A stretch of DNA of 46,036 nt, from assembly GCF_015207505.1 (NCBI RefSeq), contig NZ_JADEWT010000047.1:1-46036 (forward strand). The letters are read 5' to 3'. The position numbers and the translations under genes were made by a program. Below are positions 32,489-40,766 of the stretch, one piece after another. Position 1 is the stretch's first letter. Each line of letters begins with the position of its first letter. This DNA comes from Tychonema sp. LEGE 06208. Its GTDB lineage: Bacteria > Cyanobacteriota > Cyanobacteriia > Cyanobacteriales > Microcoleaceae. The notes under the pieces were generated by a model. The model did no database searches. It saw only the letters and a program-made list of their open reading frames with translations, and was not told the origin of the DNA.

Positions 32489-35400
32489 ATGTTCAGCACA
32501 ATTCTCAGATTGGTAATTAACCGCCGCTGGCTAGTCGTTCTCGCCACCATTATTATTAGTCTTTGGACATTATATATCCTCCCGAAAATGTCCCTCGATG
32601 TCTTCCCGCCTTTCGCACCTCCGCAAGTCGAAATTCAGACAGAAGCACCGGGTCTCGCACCGGAAGAAATCGAGTCTTTAGTAACACTGCCGATCGAAAG
32701 TGCGATTAACGGAACACCGGGAGTAACAGCAGTGCGATCGTCTTCCGCCGTGGGCCTTTCTGCCATTAAAGTCATCTTTGATTGGGGAACAGAAATATAT
32801 CAAGCACGCCAGTTGATAACTGAAAGGTTGCAGCAAGCTCAAAGCAAACTCCCGGCTGGGGTAGAAACACCGCAAATTTCTCCTACAACTTCTCCTGTCG
32901 GCACTGTTATTTCCTATGCTTTCACATCAGAAACTACTCCGTTAATGGAAGTGCGCCGCCTCGTAGATTGGCAAGTAACAAATCGCCTTTTGGCAGTGAA
33001 TGGTGTTGCTCAAGTTATCGCTTACGGAGGTCAACAACGGCAGTATCAAGTATTAGTTAATCCCGCTAAACTACAAGCTTTTAATGTGTCGTTACAGCAA
33101 GTGGCAGAAGCGGCAGCCGCTGCGAATGTTAACGCGCCTGGGGGGTATTTAATTACGCCCGATCGCGAAACGTTAATTCGAGGCGTGGGGCGGATTGAGT
33201 CTGTGGCAGATTTGCAGCAATCTGCGATCGCATCTCGCCACGGAACGCCAGTCATAATTGGTGATGTTGCTGATGTCAAGATTGGTGGTGCGATCGAGCG
33301 GGGAAACGGTAGTTTTAACGGCAAAAAAGCTGTGATTGTGATGGTAAACAGACAGCCAATTGCTGATACTCCCACGGTAACGAAGGCGGTTGAAGCAGCA
33401 ATGGCTGAAGTGCAGCAATCTCTACCCAAGGATATTAAGGTAACAGTGACTTTCCGGCAGGAAGAATATATCAAATCTTCGGTGGAAAATGTGCGATCGG
33501 CTTTAGTGGAAGGCAGTATTATTGTCACCATTATTCTCATCCCGTTTTTGATGAATTGGCGGACTCTGACGGTGGTTTTGCTCGATTTCTTCCTAACTTG
33601 GCTGTTCGGGCTGCTGGCGATGTATTGGCTGGGACTGGGATTGAATACGATGACTTTGGGCGGATTATCGGTGGCGATCGGAACTGCGATCGATGATGCT
33701 ATTGTCTATGCAGAAAATACCTACCGCAACTTGAGGGAAAATACGTCTTCTCTGCATCCGCGCCCGGTGATGGATGTGATTTTTGACGGCAGTCAAGAGG
33801 TGCGCGATTCTTTAATTGGAGCAACTGTAATTGGGATTGTGGTGTTTTCTCCAATTTTTACTTTGCCCGGTGTAGAAGGGCGAATTTTTACCCCTATGGG
33901 TATTACTTATTTGGTTGTTGTGGTGATTTCTAGTCTAGAATCGCTGTTAATTTCTCCCGCCCTTTGTGCTATTTTGTTGCCCAACAAATCCATGAGTGTG
34001 AAAGAACCTTGGTTGCCAAGATTTTGCAAGCATATCTATCATTTTTGGATCCAGTTTTCAATGCGATATTCGTCGATAATTTTAGCTTTAGCTGCTGCTA
34101 GTATGGTGGCTGCCTTAGTTATTTTACCTTCCTTTGGACGGGTATTTTTGCCGGAGTTTCAGGAGCAAACTTTGGTGAATACTATTCTACTTTATCCTGG
34201 TGTTTCTTTGGAGACGACGGATAGCGCGGCTTTTGCTATGGAAGATGCACTTAAGGATGATAGCAGGTTTGAATACGTGCAAGTGCGATCGGGCAGAGCT
34301 CCGGGCGATGCTGATGCTGCTGGTGTCAATTTAGCTCACATCGATATTGGTTTGAGCGAGGAAGGGATGAAAAATAGGTCGAAAACTTTGGAGTCGCTGC
34401 GGCAAGAATTTGCTAAATTGCCGGGAGTTGCACCAAATATCGGCGGCTTTATTTCTCACCGGATGGATGAGGTTTTGTCTGGTGTCAGGAGTCAGATTGC
34501 TGTCAAAATCTTTGGTCCGGATTTGAATCAACTTCGCAGCCTCGGCGCTCAAGTTGAAGCGCAAATGAAAACAGTTAAGGGAATTGTAGATTTGCAACTA
34601 GAACCGCAAGTGCCGGTGCAGCAAATTCAAATTAAGTTTAACCGCCAAGCTGCCGGTAGATATGGTTTGAAAATTGGAGAACTTTCGGAAATCATTGAAA
34701 CAGCTTTAAATGGCAAAGTTGTATCACAAGTTTTGGAGGTGCAGCAAACTTTTGACTTAGTTGTTTGGTTGCACCTCGAAGCCAGAAATAACCTCGAAAC
34801 TATTCAGAATTTGTTGGTTGATACTCCGAATGGTAATAAAATTCCCCTGGCGCAAGTTGCGACTGTTACATACGGTACGGGCCCAAATACGATTAACCGC
34901 GAGAATGTTTCTCGGTTGATTGTGGTGGCGGCTAATGCTAAAGGTAGGGATTTGCGATCGGTTGTGAATGAAATTCAAGCTAAAGTAAAACGAGAGGTAC
35001 AGTTACCGTTTAGCTATTTTATCCAGTACGGCGGTCAATTTGAAGCGGAACAAAGGGCTTCCCAAAATATTATCGTATTTAGCGCGATCGCCTTTTTGGT
35101 AATTACCGTATTGATGTACTTGTCTGTCAAGTCAATTGCTTCAACTGCTACGATCATGATTAATTTGCCGATCGGCTTAGTTGGAGGAGTGATTGCTGTA
35201 GCTGTGACTGGCGGTATAATTTCCGTAGCTTCCTTGGTTGGCTTTGTCACATTATTCGGCGTTGCTACCCGTAACGGCTTGCTGTTAGTAGACAACTACA
35301 ACTCTAAATTTGCTGAAGGAATGCCCTTTCAAGAAGCTATTATTAAAGGCTCGATGGAACGGCTCAACGCCATCTTGATGACTGCTTTAACTTCAGCCTT

Positions 35401-35584
35401 GGGTTTAGCACCTTTAGTTTTAGAAGGCGGCCCCGGCAAAGAAATTTTACAACCTTTGTCTATCGTAGTTTTAGGAGGATTGTTTACTTCTACTGCCTTA
35501 ACTCTGTTAGTTTTGCCAGCTTTGTACGCTCAATTTAGAAACTTCTTAGCACCTAAAACGACTAATCTCATCTCCGGTAAATAG
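32489..35584 (+). CDS. RND heavy-metal efflux permease (CusA/CzcA family)
   Basis: Inner-membrane proton-driven pump of 1031 residues, twelve helices. The first helix (WLVVLATIIISLWTLYILP) is followed by the porter region SLDVFPPFAPPQVEIQTEAP. The fourth-helix motif SVAIGTAIDDAIVYAEN carries the charged residues of the proton relay in metal-type RND pumps. The C-terminal half repeats the fold (ATRNGLLLVDNYN is in the tenth-helix region). ATG 32489 is preferred over TTG 32462 because homologues begin at MF-x-ILRLVINRRW; no good ribosome site was found. It follows the adaptor on the same strand and is the equivalent of Synechocystis CopA (RND) in copBAC. Copper as substrate is inferred from the operator and neighbours. 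No outer-membrane channel gene is present. Confidence 0.92.
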   Translation: MFSTILRLVINRRWLVVLATIIISLWTLYILPKMSLDVFPPFAPPQVEIQTEAPGLAPEEIESLVTLPIESAINGTPGVTAVRSSSAVGLSAIKVIFDWGTEIYQARQLITERLQQAQSKLPAGVETPQISPTTSPVGTVISYAFTSETTPLMEVRRLVDWQVTNRLLAVNGVAQVIAYGGQQRQYQVLVNPAKLQAFNVSLQQVAEAAAAANVNAPGGYLITPDRETLIRGVGRIESVADLQQSAIASRHGTPVIIGDVADVKIGGAIERGNGSFNGKKAVIVMVNRQPIADTPTVTKAVEAAMAEVQQSLPKDIKVTVTFRQEEYIKSSVENVRSALVEGSIIVTIILIPFLMNWRTLTVVLLDFFLTWLFGLLAMYWLGLGLNTMTLGGLSVAIGTAIDDAIVYAENTYRNLRENTSSLHPRPVMDVIFDGSQEVRDSLIGATVIGIVVFSPIFTLPGVEGRIFTPMGITYLVVVVISSLESLLISPALCAILLPNKSMSVKEPWLPRFCKHIYHFWIQFSMRYSSIILALAAASMVAALVILPSFGRVFLPEFQEQTLVNTILLYPGVSLETTDSAAFAMEDALKDDSRFEYVQVRSGRAPGDADAAGVNLAHIDIGLSEEGMKNRSKTLESLRQEFAKLPGVAPNIGGFISHRMDEVLSGVRSQIAVKIFGPDLNQLRSLGAQVEAQMKTVKGIVDLQLEPQVPVQQIQIKFNRQAAGRYGLKIGELSEIIETALNGKVVSQVLEVQQTFDLVVWLHLEARNNLETIQNLLVDTPNGNKIPLAQVATVTYGTGPNTINRENVSRLIVVAANAKGRDLRSVVNEIQAKVKREVQLPFSYFIQYGGQFEAEQRASQNIIVFSAIAFLVITVLMYLSVKSIASTATIMINLPIGLVGGVIAVAVTGGIISVASLVGFVTLFGVATRNGLLLVDNYNSKFAEGMPFQEAIIKGSMERLNAILMTALTSALGLAPLVLEGGPGKEILQPLSIVVLGGLFTSTALTLLVLPALYAQFRNFLAPKTTNLISGK

Positions 35585-35626
35585 ACCATCATAAAAAACA
35601 GTTAGTAGTGCCACCTTGCATCCACA

Positions 35627-35654
35627 GCAGCATAGGACTTAAGTCCGATGCTGC
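35627..35654. repeat. Palindrome with GGACTTAAGTCC core
   Basis: GCAGCATAGGACTT and its complement with one mismatch, 28 bp, no spacer. It lies between the pump gene and the response regulator and could act as a weak terminator or processing site. Same core as 21759, 38869 and 43506. Confidence 0.6.
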
Positions 35655-35727
35655 GAACTAATCTTATTGCGATCGATCGACCAGGCACGATATCATACTG
35701 TTGAGAAAGATATCTCGATATAAAAAA

Positions 35728-36405
35728 ATGAGAATTTTGTTAGTTGAAGACGATCTTCGCATTGTCAAACCCCTTGCAGAAGACTTAAGGCATCAAAACC
35801 ACGTCGTAGATATAGCGACTGACGGGCTAGAGGGTTGGGAATATGCGCGATCGGTCAATTACGACCTAATTTTGTTAGATTTAATGCTGCCCAAATTAGA
35901 TGGTATATCACTGTGTAAGCGTCTGCGTGCCGATCGCTCTCACGTTCTCATCTTGATGCTGACAGCACGCGATACCACCTTAGATAGAGTCATTGGACTC
36001 GATGCAGGAGCTGATGATTACTTAGTTAAGCCCTTTGAATTAGAAGAATTAGCCGCCCGAATTAGAGCTTTATCTCGGAGAATTCCAGAAACCAAACCCC
36101 TGATTCTAACCCACGGTCATTTGCAACTCAATCCCACTAGCTGCACCGTTACTTATGCAGGAAACGCTTTATCTTTAACTCCCAAAGAGTATATGATATT
36201 AGAATGTTTCTTAAACAATCCCACTCAAGTTTTGACACGCTCCGCCATTTTAGATAAATTGTGGAATTTTGATAAAGCTTCAGGAGAAGGAACAGTCAAA
36301 ACTCACATCACAAATTTGCGTAGCAAGCTCAAAGCAGCCGGAAGTTCAGAAAATTTTATCGAAACAGTTTACGGCATTGGTTATCGACTCAGCAGCCATC
36401 ACTAA
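35728..36405 (+). CDS. copR: OmpR-family response regulator, CopR-like
   Basis: DNA-binding regulator of 225 residues. The receiver domain (about 1-115) has VEDDLRI with the acidic pocket, phospho-acceptor Asp51 (LILLDLMLPKLDG), a Thr in LTARDTT and the Lys in DDYLVKPFE. The winged-helix output domain (about 130-222) has LTPKEYMILE and the recognition-helix region KTHITNLRSKL. ATG 35728 is used rather than TTG 35701, since receivers start MRILLVEDD. The sensor kinase gene follows, and the efflux operon lies 143 bases upstream. OmpR-type regulators bind direct repeats with an 11-base period, which is what the TTTCAT boxes here show. No such box lies in front of this gene itself. The CopR name is by analogy to Synechocystis. 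Confidence 0.85.
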   Translation: MRILLVEDDLRIVKPLAEDLRHQNHVVDIATDGLEGWEYARSVNYDLILLDLMLPKLDGISLCKRLRADRSHVLILMLTARDTTLDRVIGLDAGADDYLVKPFELEELAARIRALSRRIPETKPLILTHGHLQLNPTSCTVTYAGNALSLTPKEYMILECFLNNPTQVLTRSAILDKLWNFDKASGEGTVKTHITNLRSKLKAAGSSENFIETVYGIGYRLSSHH

Positions 36406-36446
36406 CAACCCTAAAAAAACAGCACTCTTTTCTTTTCAATTACTTC

Positions 36447-36484
36447 AAAAAATCTGCGTTGTATCTGTGTTGCATCTGCGGTTT
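36447..36484 (-). repeat. Dispersed decamer repeat (AACCGCAGATG... complement)
   Basis: On the minus strand it reads AACCGCAGATGCAACACAG then ATACAACGCAGATTTTTT, the same family as the copies in and near the oxoprolinase gene (6513, 8213, 8684). It separates the regulator and kinase genes by 175 bases. Confidence 0.6.
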
Positions 36485-36580
36485 CTATATCAAAGATTTA
36501 TGCAATCTTGTTCGAGATCAAATATATTGAAGATCTCCCAATATATTTGAAATTTTTATAGCTAATAATTTGTCCTCATT

Positions 36581-37828
36581 ATGTTTGAAAAAATTCGCTC
36601 TCGTTTGCTATTATCTTACCTGCTTGTACTGGCATCAATATTAAGTATTTTTGCAATTGGCGTTAGACTAATCTTCGCTCGCAGTCTCACCGACCAGCTA
36701 ACAGACAAACTGACAGTTTTAGGAGAAGGAGCCTCTGCCAATACAGAATGGGAAAACGGACGTATAAGATTTGATACTGATTTTAGCGCGCAAACTATAA
36801 TTGATAACAATCAAGGTTTGGAATTATTTGACACTAAAGGAAATACGATAATTCAACAAGGTAGGTTTGTGCTTGCCATACCATTATCATTCAGCGAGAC
36901 AGTACAATTACCAACAGCAAAAAATCGAATTCAAGGAATTACCTTACCAATAATTGAGAGGGGAAATGGTAAACTAATCGGCTATATAAGAGTAAGCCAA
37001 TCCCTCGATGAAATTGACGAAACCTTAAATAAATTCAATTTAGGGCTAGGGAGTGGAATCCTGATAGCCTTGATTTTTAGCGGTGTTGGCGGAGTGATAT
37101 TGACTCGTTTAGCGATGCAGCCAATTGAGGATAGTTTTAAAAGTTTAAAGCAGTTTACCGCCGATGCTTCTCACGAATTTCGCAGCCCCTTGATGGCTAT
37201 AAAAAGTAATCTAGCCGTAGCACTAAAATACCCAGAGGGGATGAGAGAGTTAGATGCAGAAAAGTTTCAGGCTATTGCTAGTGCGGCGAATCAAATGACG
37301 CAGCTAACCGAAGATTTGCTGCTGTTAGCAAGAACCGATAAAGTGGCCAGCATCCATAAAGCTTCTGTCAATTTAACTGTAGTTTTGGAGAATTTGGTTC
37401 AGCTTTATCAGTCTCGGGCCGAACTCAAACAAATTAATTTAAAATCTCAACTAACAGAAAACATTAATTTAGTAGGTGATTCAAACCAACTAACGCGACT
37501 GTTTACCAATTTGATTCAAAATGCACTTCACTACACGCCATCTGGAGGAACAGTAGAAATTACAGTCAACCGTCTCGTTTCCTATTGCATTGTCAGCGTG
37601 CGAGATACGGGTGTGGGAATTGCACCGGAGCAGATTAAGCTGATTTTTGAGCGGTTTTGGCGAGCAGATGAATCTCGTTCCTATTGGAATGGAGGTTCTG
37701 GTTTGGGATTAGCAATCGCCCAAACCATTGCCCAAAATCACGGTGGCTCAATTACCGTCACCAGTAAGCTCGGAGTTGGCAGTTGTTTCACTGTAAAATT
37801 GCCAGATCACTTTTTTAAAATAAGTTAA
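36581..37828 (+). CDS. copS: Sensor histidine kinase, CopS-like
   Basis: Membrane kinase of 415 residues. Its first helix (LLLSYLLVLASILSIFAIGV, about 8-27) and second helix (GILIALIFSGVGGVILTRL, about 155-175) enclose a sensor domain of about 125 residues in the periplasm. That domain has no Cys or His cluster that I can see, so metal sensing is not shown by motif. The H box is ADASHEFRSPL (His is the phospho-acceptor), followed by an N box (LIQNALHYTPSGG), the DTGVGI box and GGSGLGLAI. There is no separate HAMP domain beyond a short linker. It is paired with the regulator gene upstream. Copper sensing is inferred from the neighbours, as for Synechocystis CopS. Confidence 0.85.
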   Translation: MFEKIRSRLLLSYLLVLASILSIFAIGVRLIFARSLTDQLTDKLTVLGEGASANTEWENGRIRFDTDFSAQTIIDNNQGLELFDTKGNTIIQQGRFVLAIPLSFSETVQLPTAKNRIQGITLPIIERGNGKLIGYIRVSQSLDEIDETLNKFNLGLGSGILIALIFSGVGGVILTRLAMQPIEDSFKSLKQFTADASHEFRSPLMAIKSNLAVALKYPEGMRELDAEKFQAIASAANQMTQLTEDLLLLARTDKVASIHKASVNLTVVLENLVQLYQSRAELKQINLKSQLTENINLVGDSNQLTRLFTNLIQNALHYTPSGGTVEITVNRLVSYCIVSVRDTGVGIAPEQIKLIFERFWRADESRSYWNGGSGLGLAIAQTIAQNHGGSITVTSKLGVGSCFTVKLPDHFFKIS

Positions 37829-37920
37829 AATACATCGCTTTATTGATGTTTTATGAATATTAAAAACTATTTAAAAATAGTGAGATAAATTGTACATGAT
37901 TTGAACTTTGTTGAGTTGGA

Positions 37921-38610
37921 TTGATTGTGTTACGAAAAATATATGAATTTTGGTTGCAGCATATCAACCCACGCTTAAATACTTTAATTGTGACAATTGG
38001 TGTAGTTGGACTTACCAGTTGTCTGCTAATCAGTTTTATTTTAGCGTGGCTATTTGAAGAAATATTAGAACGAGAAGCTTTTGCTTTTGATACTTCTTGG
38101 CTGTACTGGCTGCACGGATATGCAAATCCGAGTCTAGATGCTGTGATGCTAACAATTACTCAGCTTGCTGATGCCCGTGTAGTTATAGTGATTGTGGCAG
38201 TCACGCTAGGAATTCTATGGTGGCAGCATCACCGCGAGGAAGCTAAATTTTTTGCTCTTGCTTGTTTGGGAGCCTTGATTCTAAATACTGGATTGAAGTT
38301 GTTTTTTACGAAACCTCGTCCACATCTTTTTCCGAGCTTAATTGCAGAAACATCCTTTAGTTTTCCGAGCGGTCATGCTTTAGGAAGTTTTGTAATGTAT
38401 GGGTTTCTAGCTTACCTGCTTTCCGCTCACTTTCCGAAGTTTTCCAAATTAATATATACTTTAGCTGTTTTGACGATCGCTCTTATTGGCCTGAGTCGGA
38501 TGTATATAGGAGTACACTGGCCAACAGATATCATTGGTGGCTACGGAATCGGCTATCTTTGGCTGACGCTTTGCATCGCAATGCTGAGGTTACAAACCAG
38601 ACAAGTCTAG
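37921..38610 (+). CDS. PAP2-superfamily membrane phosphatase
   Basis: Integral membrane protein of about 229 residues with about five helices. The three phosphatase motifs are in order: LFFTKPRPHLFP (K-x6-RP type), SFPSGHALGS (PSGH) and SRMYIGVHWPTDIIGG (SR-x5-H-x3-D). Such enzymes remove phosphate from phosphatidic acid, undecaprenyl diphosphate or similar lipids. The start may be TTG 37921 or GTG 37927. It lies 92 bases downstream of the kinase gene on the same strand and may be read from the same transcript. A link with copper is not evident; similar genes often occur beside metal two-component systems as envelope-stress functions. Confidence 0.85.
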   Translation: MIVLRKIYEFWLQHINPRLNTLIVTIGVVGLTSCLLISFILAWLFEEILEREAFAFDTSWLYWLHGYANPSLDAVMLTITQLADARVVIVIVAVTLGILWWQHHREEAKFFALACLGALILNTGLKLFFTKPRPHLFPSLIAETSFSFPSGHALGSFVMYGFLAYLLSAHFPKFSKLIYTLAVLTIALIGLSRMYIGVHWPTDIIGGYGIGYLWLTLCIAMLRLQTRQV

Positions 38611-38682
38611 TATTGCTTTGCTCAATTCCAGCGAATGCCAAAGGGTAGCTTGTGATTGTGGTAAAAATCAAGCTACCCTATC

Positions 38683-38799
38683 ATATAGCCTTTCTGTGCT
38701 CTCATATGAGGTACTATCCGGCATAGGGCATAGGGCATAGGGCATAGGGCATAGAGCATAGGGTATACCTCACTTTTGTGAGAACCGCTACCGCTATAT
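38683..38799. mobile_element. TATAGC...GCTATA element B carrying a 7-bp tandem repeat
   Basis: Bounded by ATATAGC (38683-38689) and GCTATAT (38793-38799). Flank features match element A: ATGAGGTACT on the left and ATACCTCACTTT plus TGAGAA on the right. The centre is GGCATAG repeated five times perfectly (38720-38754), then AGCATAG and a partial unit. The left arm also holds CTCATATGAG and the right arm CTCAC-TTTT-GTGAG as small hairpins. Confidence 0.7.
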
Positions 38800-38868
38800 A
38801 ATGTTTGGTTAGTTGCTCGCAATCAGCAGGTGTTTGTAGTAAAAACTGAAGTTTTTATCAAAATATAA

Positions 38869-38892
38869 GGACTAAAGTCCTCACTACCAACC
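38869..38892. repeat. Palindromic repeat with GGACTAAAGTCC core
   Basis: GGACTAAAGTCCTCACTACC, the complement of the arm type seen at 21759. A weaker half (GTAGTAAAAACTGAAGTTTT) precedes it at about 38837. Confidence 0.55.
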
Positions 38893-38896
38893 AATT

Positions 38897-39010
38897 TTAT
38901 TCATCGTTAGATTGCAGGCGATTTAATTCTTGCTTTTCTTTGGCATCGTCGTTAGTTTCGCCGTCGCCATCACTGGCTTCTGCTTGGGGATTGCTGCTAT
39001 TGCGAGGCAT
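38897..39010 (-). CDS. Doubtful 37-residue acidic ORF
   Basis: Reads MPRNSSNPQAEASDGDGETN and continues with DDAKEKQELNRLQSNDE, a strongly acidic, low-complexity peptide. There is no clear ribosome site or relative that I recognise. It could be a small protein or the decayed end of a larger gene. Apart from element B and the palindrome, the rest of the 38611-39131 gap shows nothing convincing. Confidence 0.25.
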   Translation of the reverse strand: MPRNSSNPQAEASDGDGETNDDAKEKQELNRLQSNDE

Positions 39011-39131
39011 GGCGGCAACCAGAGATTTTGCTGGCTGTACACAGTTCGGACTAATCGATTGAGTTATCAACTACCGACAAAAGGTGCTGCTAGAGCGATT
39101 TTTGTTGAAGGTCTTATGGTGTTAAATTTTT

Positions 39132-39440
39132 TCAATTTAGGTTGGTAGTTTCACTGTCGATCGCCAAAGTCAAAAACTTAGCAAGATTTATTTTAGTTAG
39201 CAATTTTTTAAGTGATTTCTCGTTCTCTTCTTCACCGGATAGCAAATCGTTACCTATTGCGCGATCGAGTGGATCGTGCCACATTCTGCCGTCTAAATTA
39301 TTAATGAATGGTGGAACCACATCTTTTGTCTGCCCGCCCAGCATCTTGTCTGTGCTGGCATTATCCGCAGCTAACGAGTCTTCATTAATCTCGCCGTTGC
39401 TTAAGTTGTCAACAAGAGTGATTTTAGTTGAAGTTTTCAC
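39132..39440 (-). CDS. Unrecognised 102-residue acidic protein
   Basis: GTG start at 39440 with AAGGGA eight bases upstream. The protein is acidic and Asn/Asp-rich (VDNLSNGEINEDSLAADNAS) and has no signal peptide or membrane helix. It contains GRMWHDPLDRAIGNDLLSGE and ends LAKFLTLAIDSETTNLN. The DNA encoding that end (39141-39188) is repeated at 39462-39509, just upstream of the gene. There, one frame would read LAKFLTFAL-stop-SEIAN, so the end of a second copy once preceded this gene. The family is unknown; it could be a small tandemly duplicated protein whose other copies have been lost. It might also be chance, although the duplicated end favours a real gene. Confidence 0.4.
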   Translation of the reverse strand: MKTSTKITLVDNLSNGEINEDSLAADNASTDKMLGGQTKDVVPPFINNLDGRMWHDPLDRAIGNDLLSGEEENEKSLKKLLTKINLAKFLTLAIDSETTNLN

Positions 39441-39461
39441 CGTTAAATCCCTTCAATGTGA

Positions 39462-39509
39462 GTTGGCGATTTCACTCTACAGGGCAAATGTCAAGAACTT
39501 GGCAAGATT
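39462..39509. repeat. 48-bp duplicate of 39141-39188
   Basis: GTTGGCGATTTCACT...AACTTGGCAAGATT compared with GTTGGTAGTTTCACT...AACTTAGCAAGATT. Conservation is strong except in the central dozen bases. It is the relic of a duplicated gene end (see the 39132-39440 entry). Confidence 0.6.
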
Positions 39510-39530
39510 ATCTGTCTAAAAGTTAAGAAA

Positions 39531-39547
39531 TTTCATCTTGATTTCAT
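39531..39547 (+). promoter_or_regulatory. TTTCAT-N5-TTTCAT box upstream of an RND remnant
   Basis: TTTCATCTTGATTTCAT, half-sites 11 bases apart, then GGGAGTCAAC where GTGAAA is seen at other sites. The next intact rightward gene is the lipoprotein at 39878, 330 bases away. The decayed RND piece at 39647 lies between them. Confidence 0.65.
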
Positions 39548-39646
39548 TTTTGGGAGTCAACCTAGGTTAAGTGGCGATCGAACATGAATGAGGTGCTGTC
39601 GCGGTGAGGAGTGCGATCGCACTTAAGATAGCAAGTATCAAGCGTG

Positions 39647-39738
39647 CAAGTTTTCGCAGCCACAGACCAAAATACCATCAACCGTGAAAATATCTCTCAA
39701 TTAATAGTCGTCTCTGCTCATATCCAAGGGCGATATGT
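39647..39738 (+). pseudogene. Fragment of a second RND metal pump gene
   Basis: About 30 codons read QVFAATDQNTINRENISQL, then IVVSAHIQGRYV. The intact pump has AQVATVTYGTGPNTINRENV, then SRLIVVAANAKGRDL, so this is clearly a piece of a CusA-type gene (C-terminal porter domain). Nothing recognisable of the rest remains on either side. The surrounding 39548-39877 is otherwise empty and AT-rich. Confidence 0.75.
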
Positions 39739-39877
39739 TTTTAAATTACTGATATTCACCCAGCATTGTTTCAACAGTTATGTTGGCTAATTTATGAATA
39801 AGTTTTAATAATTTTTATTAACTAGCTGTCTCAAAGTGCCATAATTTACCAATCATTGTCCGCCCAGAGTAAATCAC

Positions 39878-40360
39878 ATGAAAACGCTCAAGTCAAGTTT
39901 AATTATTCTAGGCAGTGTCGGATTGCTCTTTTTGGGAGCTTGCGGTAAAGCCGACCAAACAAGCGATACAAATACTACTCCACCACCACCACCTGCGGCC
40001 TCTCAACCTGCGTCTTCCGCTCCCGCCACGACTTCTGCTGCGAAAGGAGCTAACGGGGGTCAAGTTGTCAATTCTGGTGCTTACCATTTAGAGTTTGTAC
40101 CTGAAAAAGAAGCTACGGGAACTCACTTAGATTTGTATCTGCAAAAAGGCGATAAAAAGGAACCAGTTCCTGACGCAAAAGTGACGGCTCAAGTGCAGTT
40201 GCAGAATGGAAAGCAGCAAACCCTAGCTCTCAAATACGATCCAGAGGGCAAACATTACGCTGTTGTGTTTCCCGGCAAAGAACCGGGTCAATATCCTGTG
40301 AAGGTGAATGCGGATATTAACGGAGAAAAAGTAGACGGTCGTTTTACATTCACTCAGTAG
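39878..40360 (+). CDS. Small exported lipoprotein with a C-terminal beta domain
   Basis: Protein of 160 residues with a lipoprotein signal (IILGSVGLLFLGAC, lipidated Cys22). A Pro/Ala/Thr/Ser-rich linker follows (about 30-60), then a domain of about 100 residues beginning NGGQVVNSGAYHLEFVPE and ending VKVNADINGEKVDGRFTF. GGxxxxxGxYHxEFV segments occur in proteins beside metal RND systems (as in some CzcB-like adaptors), so a periplasmic metal-handling role is plausible. There is one copper box 330 bases upstream. No Met- or Cys-rich copper site is visible; the single His of the YHLEF motif and the acidic residues are the only candidates. The gene ends 29 bases before a strong inverted repeat. 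Confidence 0.65.
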   Translation: MKTLKSSLIILGSVGLLFLGACGKADQTSDTNTTPPPPPAASQPASSAPATTSAAKGANGGQVVNSGAYHLEFVPEKEATGTHLDLYLQKGDKKEPVPDAKVTAQVQLQNGKQQTLALKYDPEGKHYAVVFPGKEPGQYPVKVNADINGEKVDGRFTFTQ

Positions 40361-40388
40361 TTTGACAGTCCTGGAGGCACAGATAGCC

Positions 40389-40455
40389 AGAAACCGGGTT
40401 TTTTGCCTAATTTTTGGGGTGCAACGAAGGATTTTCGTGAAAAAACCCGGTTTCT
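40389..40455. terminator. Long-loop hairpin AGAAACCGGGTTTTTT
   Basis: Perfect 16-bp inverted repeat (40389-40404 and 40440-40455) around 35 bases. It lies just after the lipoprotein stop and has T-runs on both strands, so it may end transcription. AGAAACCGGGTTTTTT stretches are a common dispersed repeat in filamentous cyanobacteria. Confidence 0.7.
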
Positions 40456-40766
40456 TTGGTATAAATGCGTAAATCCTGCTTGCATCTAATGCCCCCATTA
40501 CTATTGGAGGAGGAGCCATGCAAAATGCTAATATTCCTCACCTTATTCAAAGATTTTGTGCTTTCCTCTCATTTTACAAAAGTCAAAATTCCCGTTTATT
40601 GTAGCACGAACCTCCCGCCCAGCTAGTGTTAACTTAAGCCAGAAAGACCGCCAAGGACTTTTGCTATTAGACAGGGGTTGAAACCCTTCTTTAATAGCGA
40701 ATTTGACCTGTTTGCTAATACCAACAGTGCCGCCCGTTGGGCTACCTGCCGTTAAAAAGATCAAAT
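40456..40766. other. Intergenic region without a convincing gene
   Basis: Open on the minus strand in part (40543-40770), but that product has no ribosome site or recognisable features. It contains a short palindrome AGGGGTTGAAACCCTT (about 40671) that resembles the end of a CRISPR repeat, but there is only one copy. Confidence 0.5.

Noticed and set aside
40650-40700. CRISPR-repeat-like AGGGGTTGAAACCC
   Set aside because: Only one copy is present, with no spacers and no cas genes nearby; it is a short palindrome in non-coding DNA.
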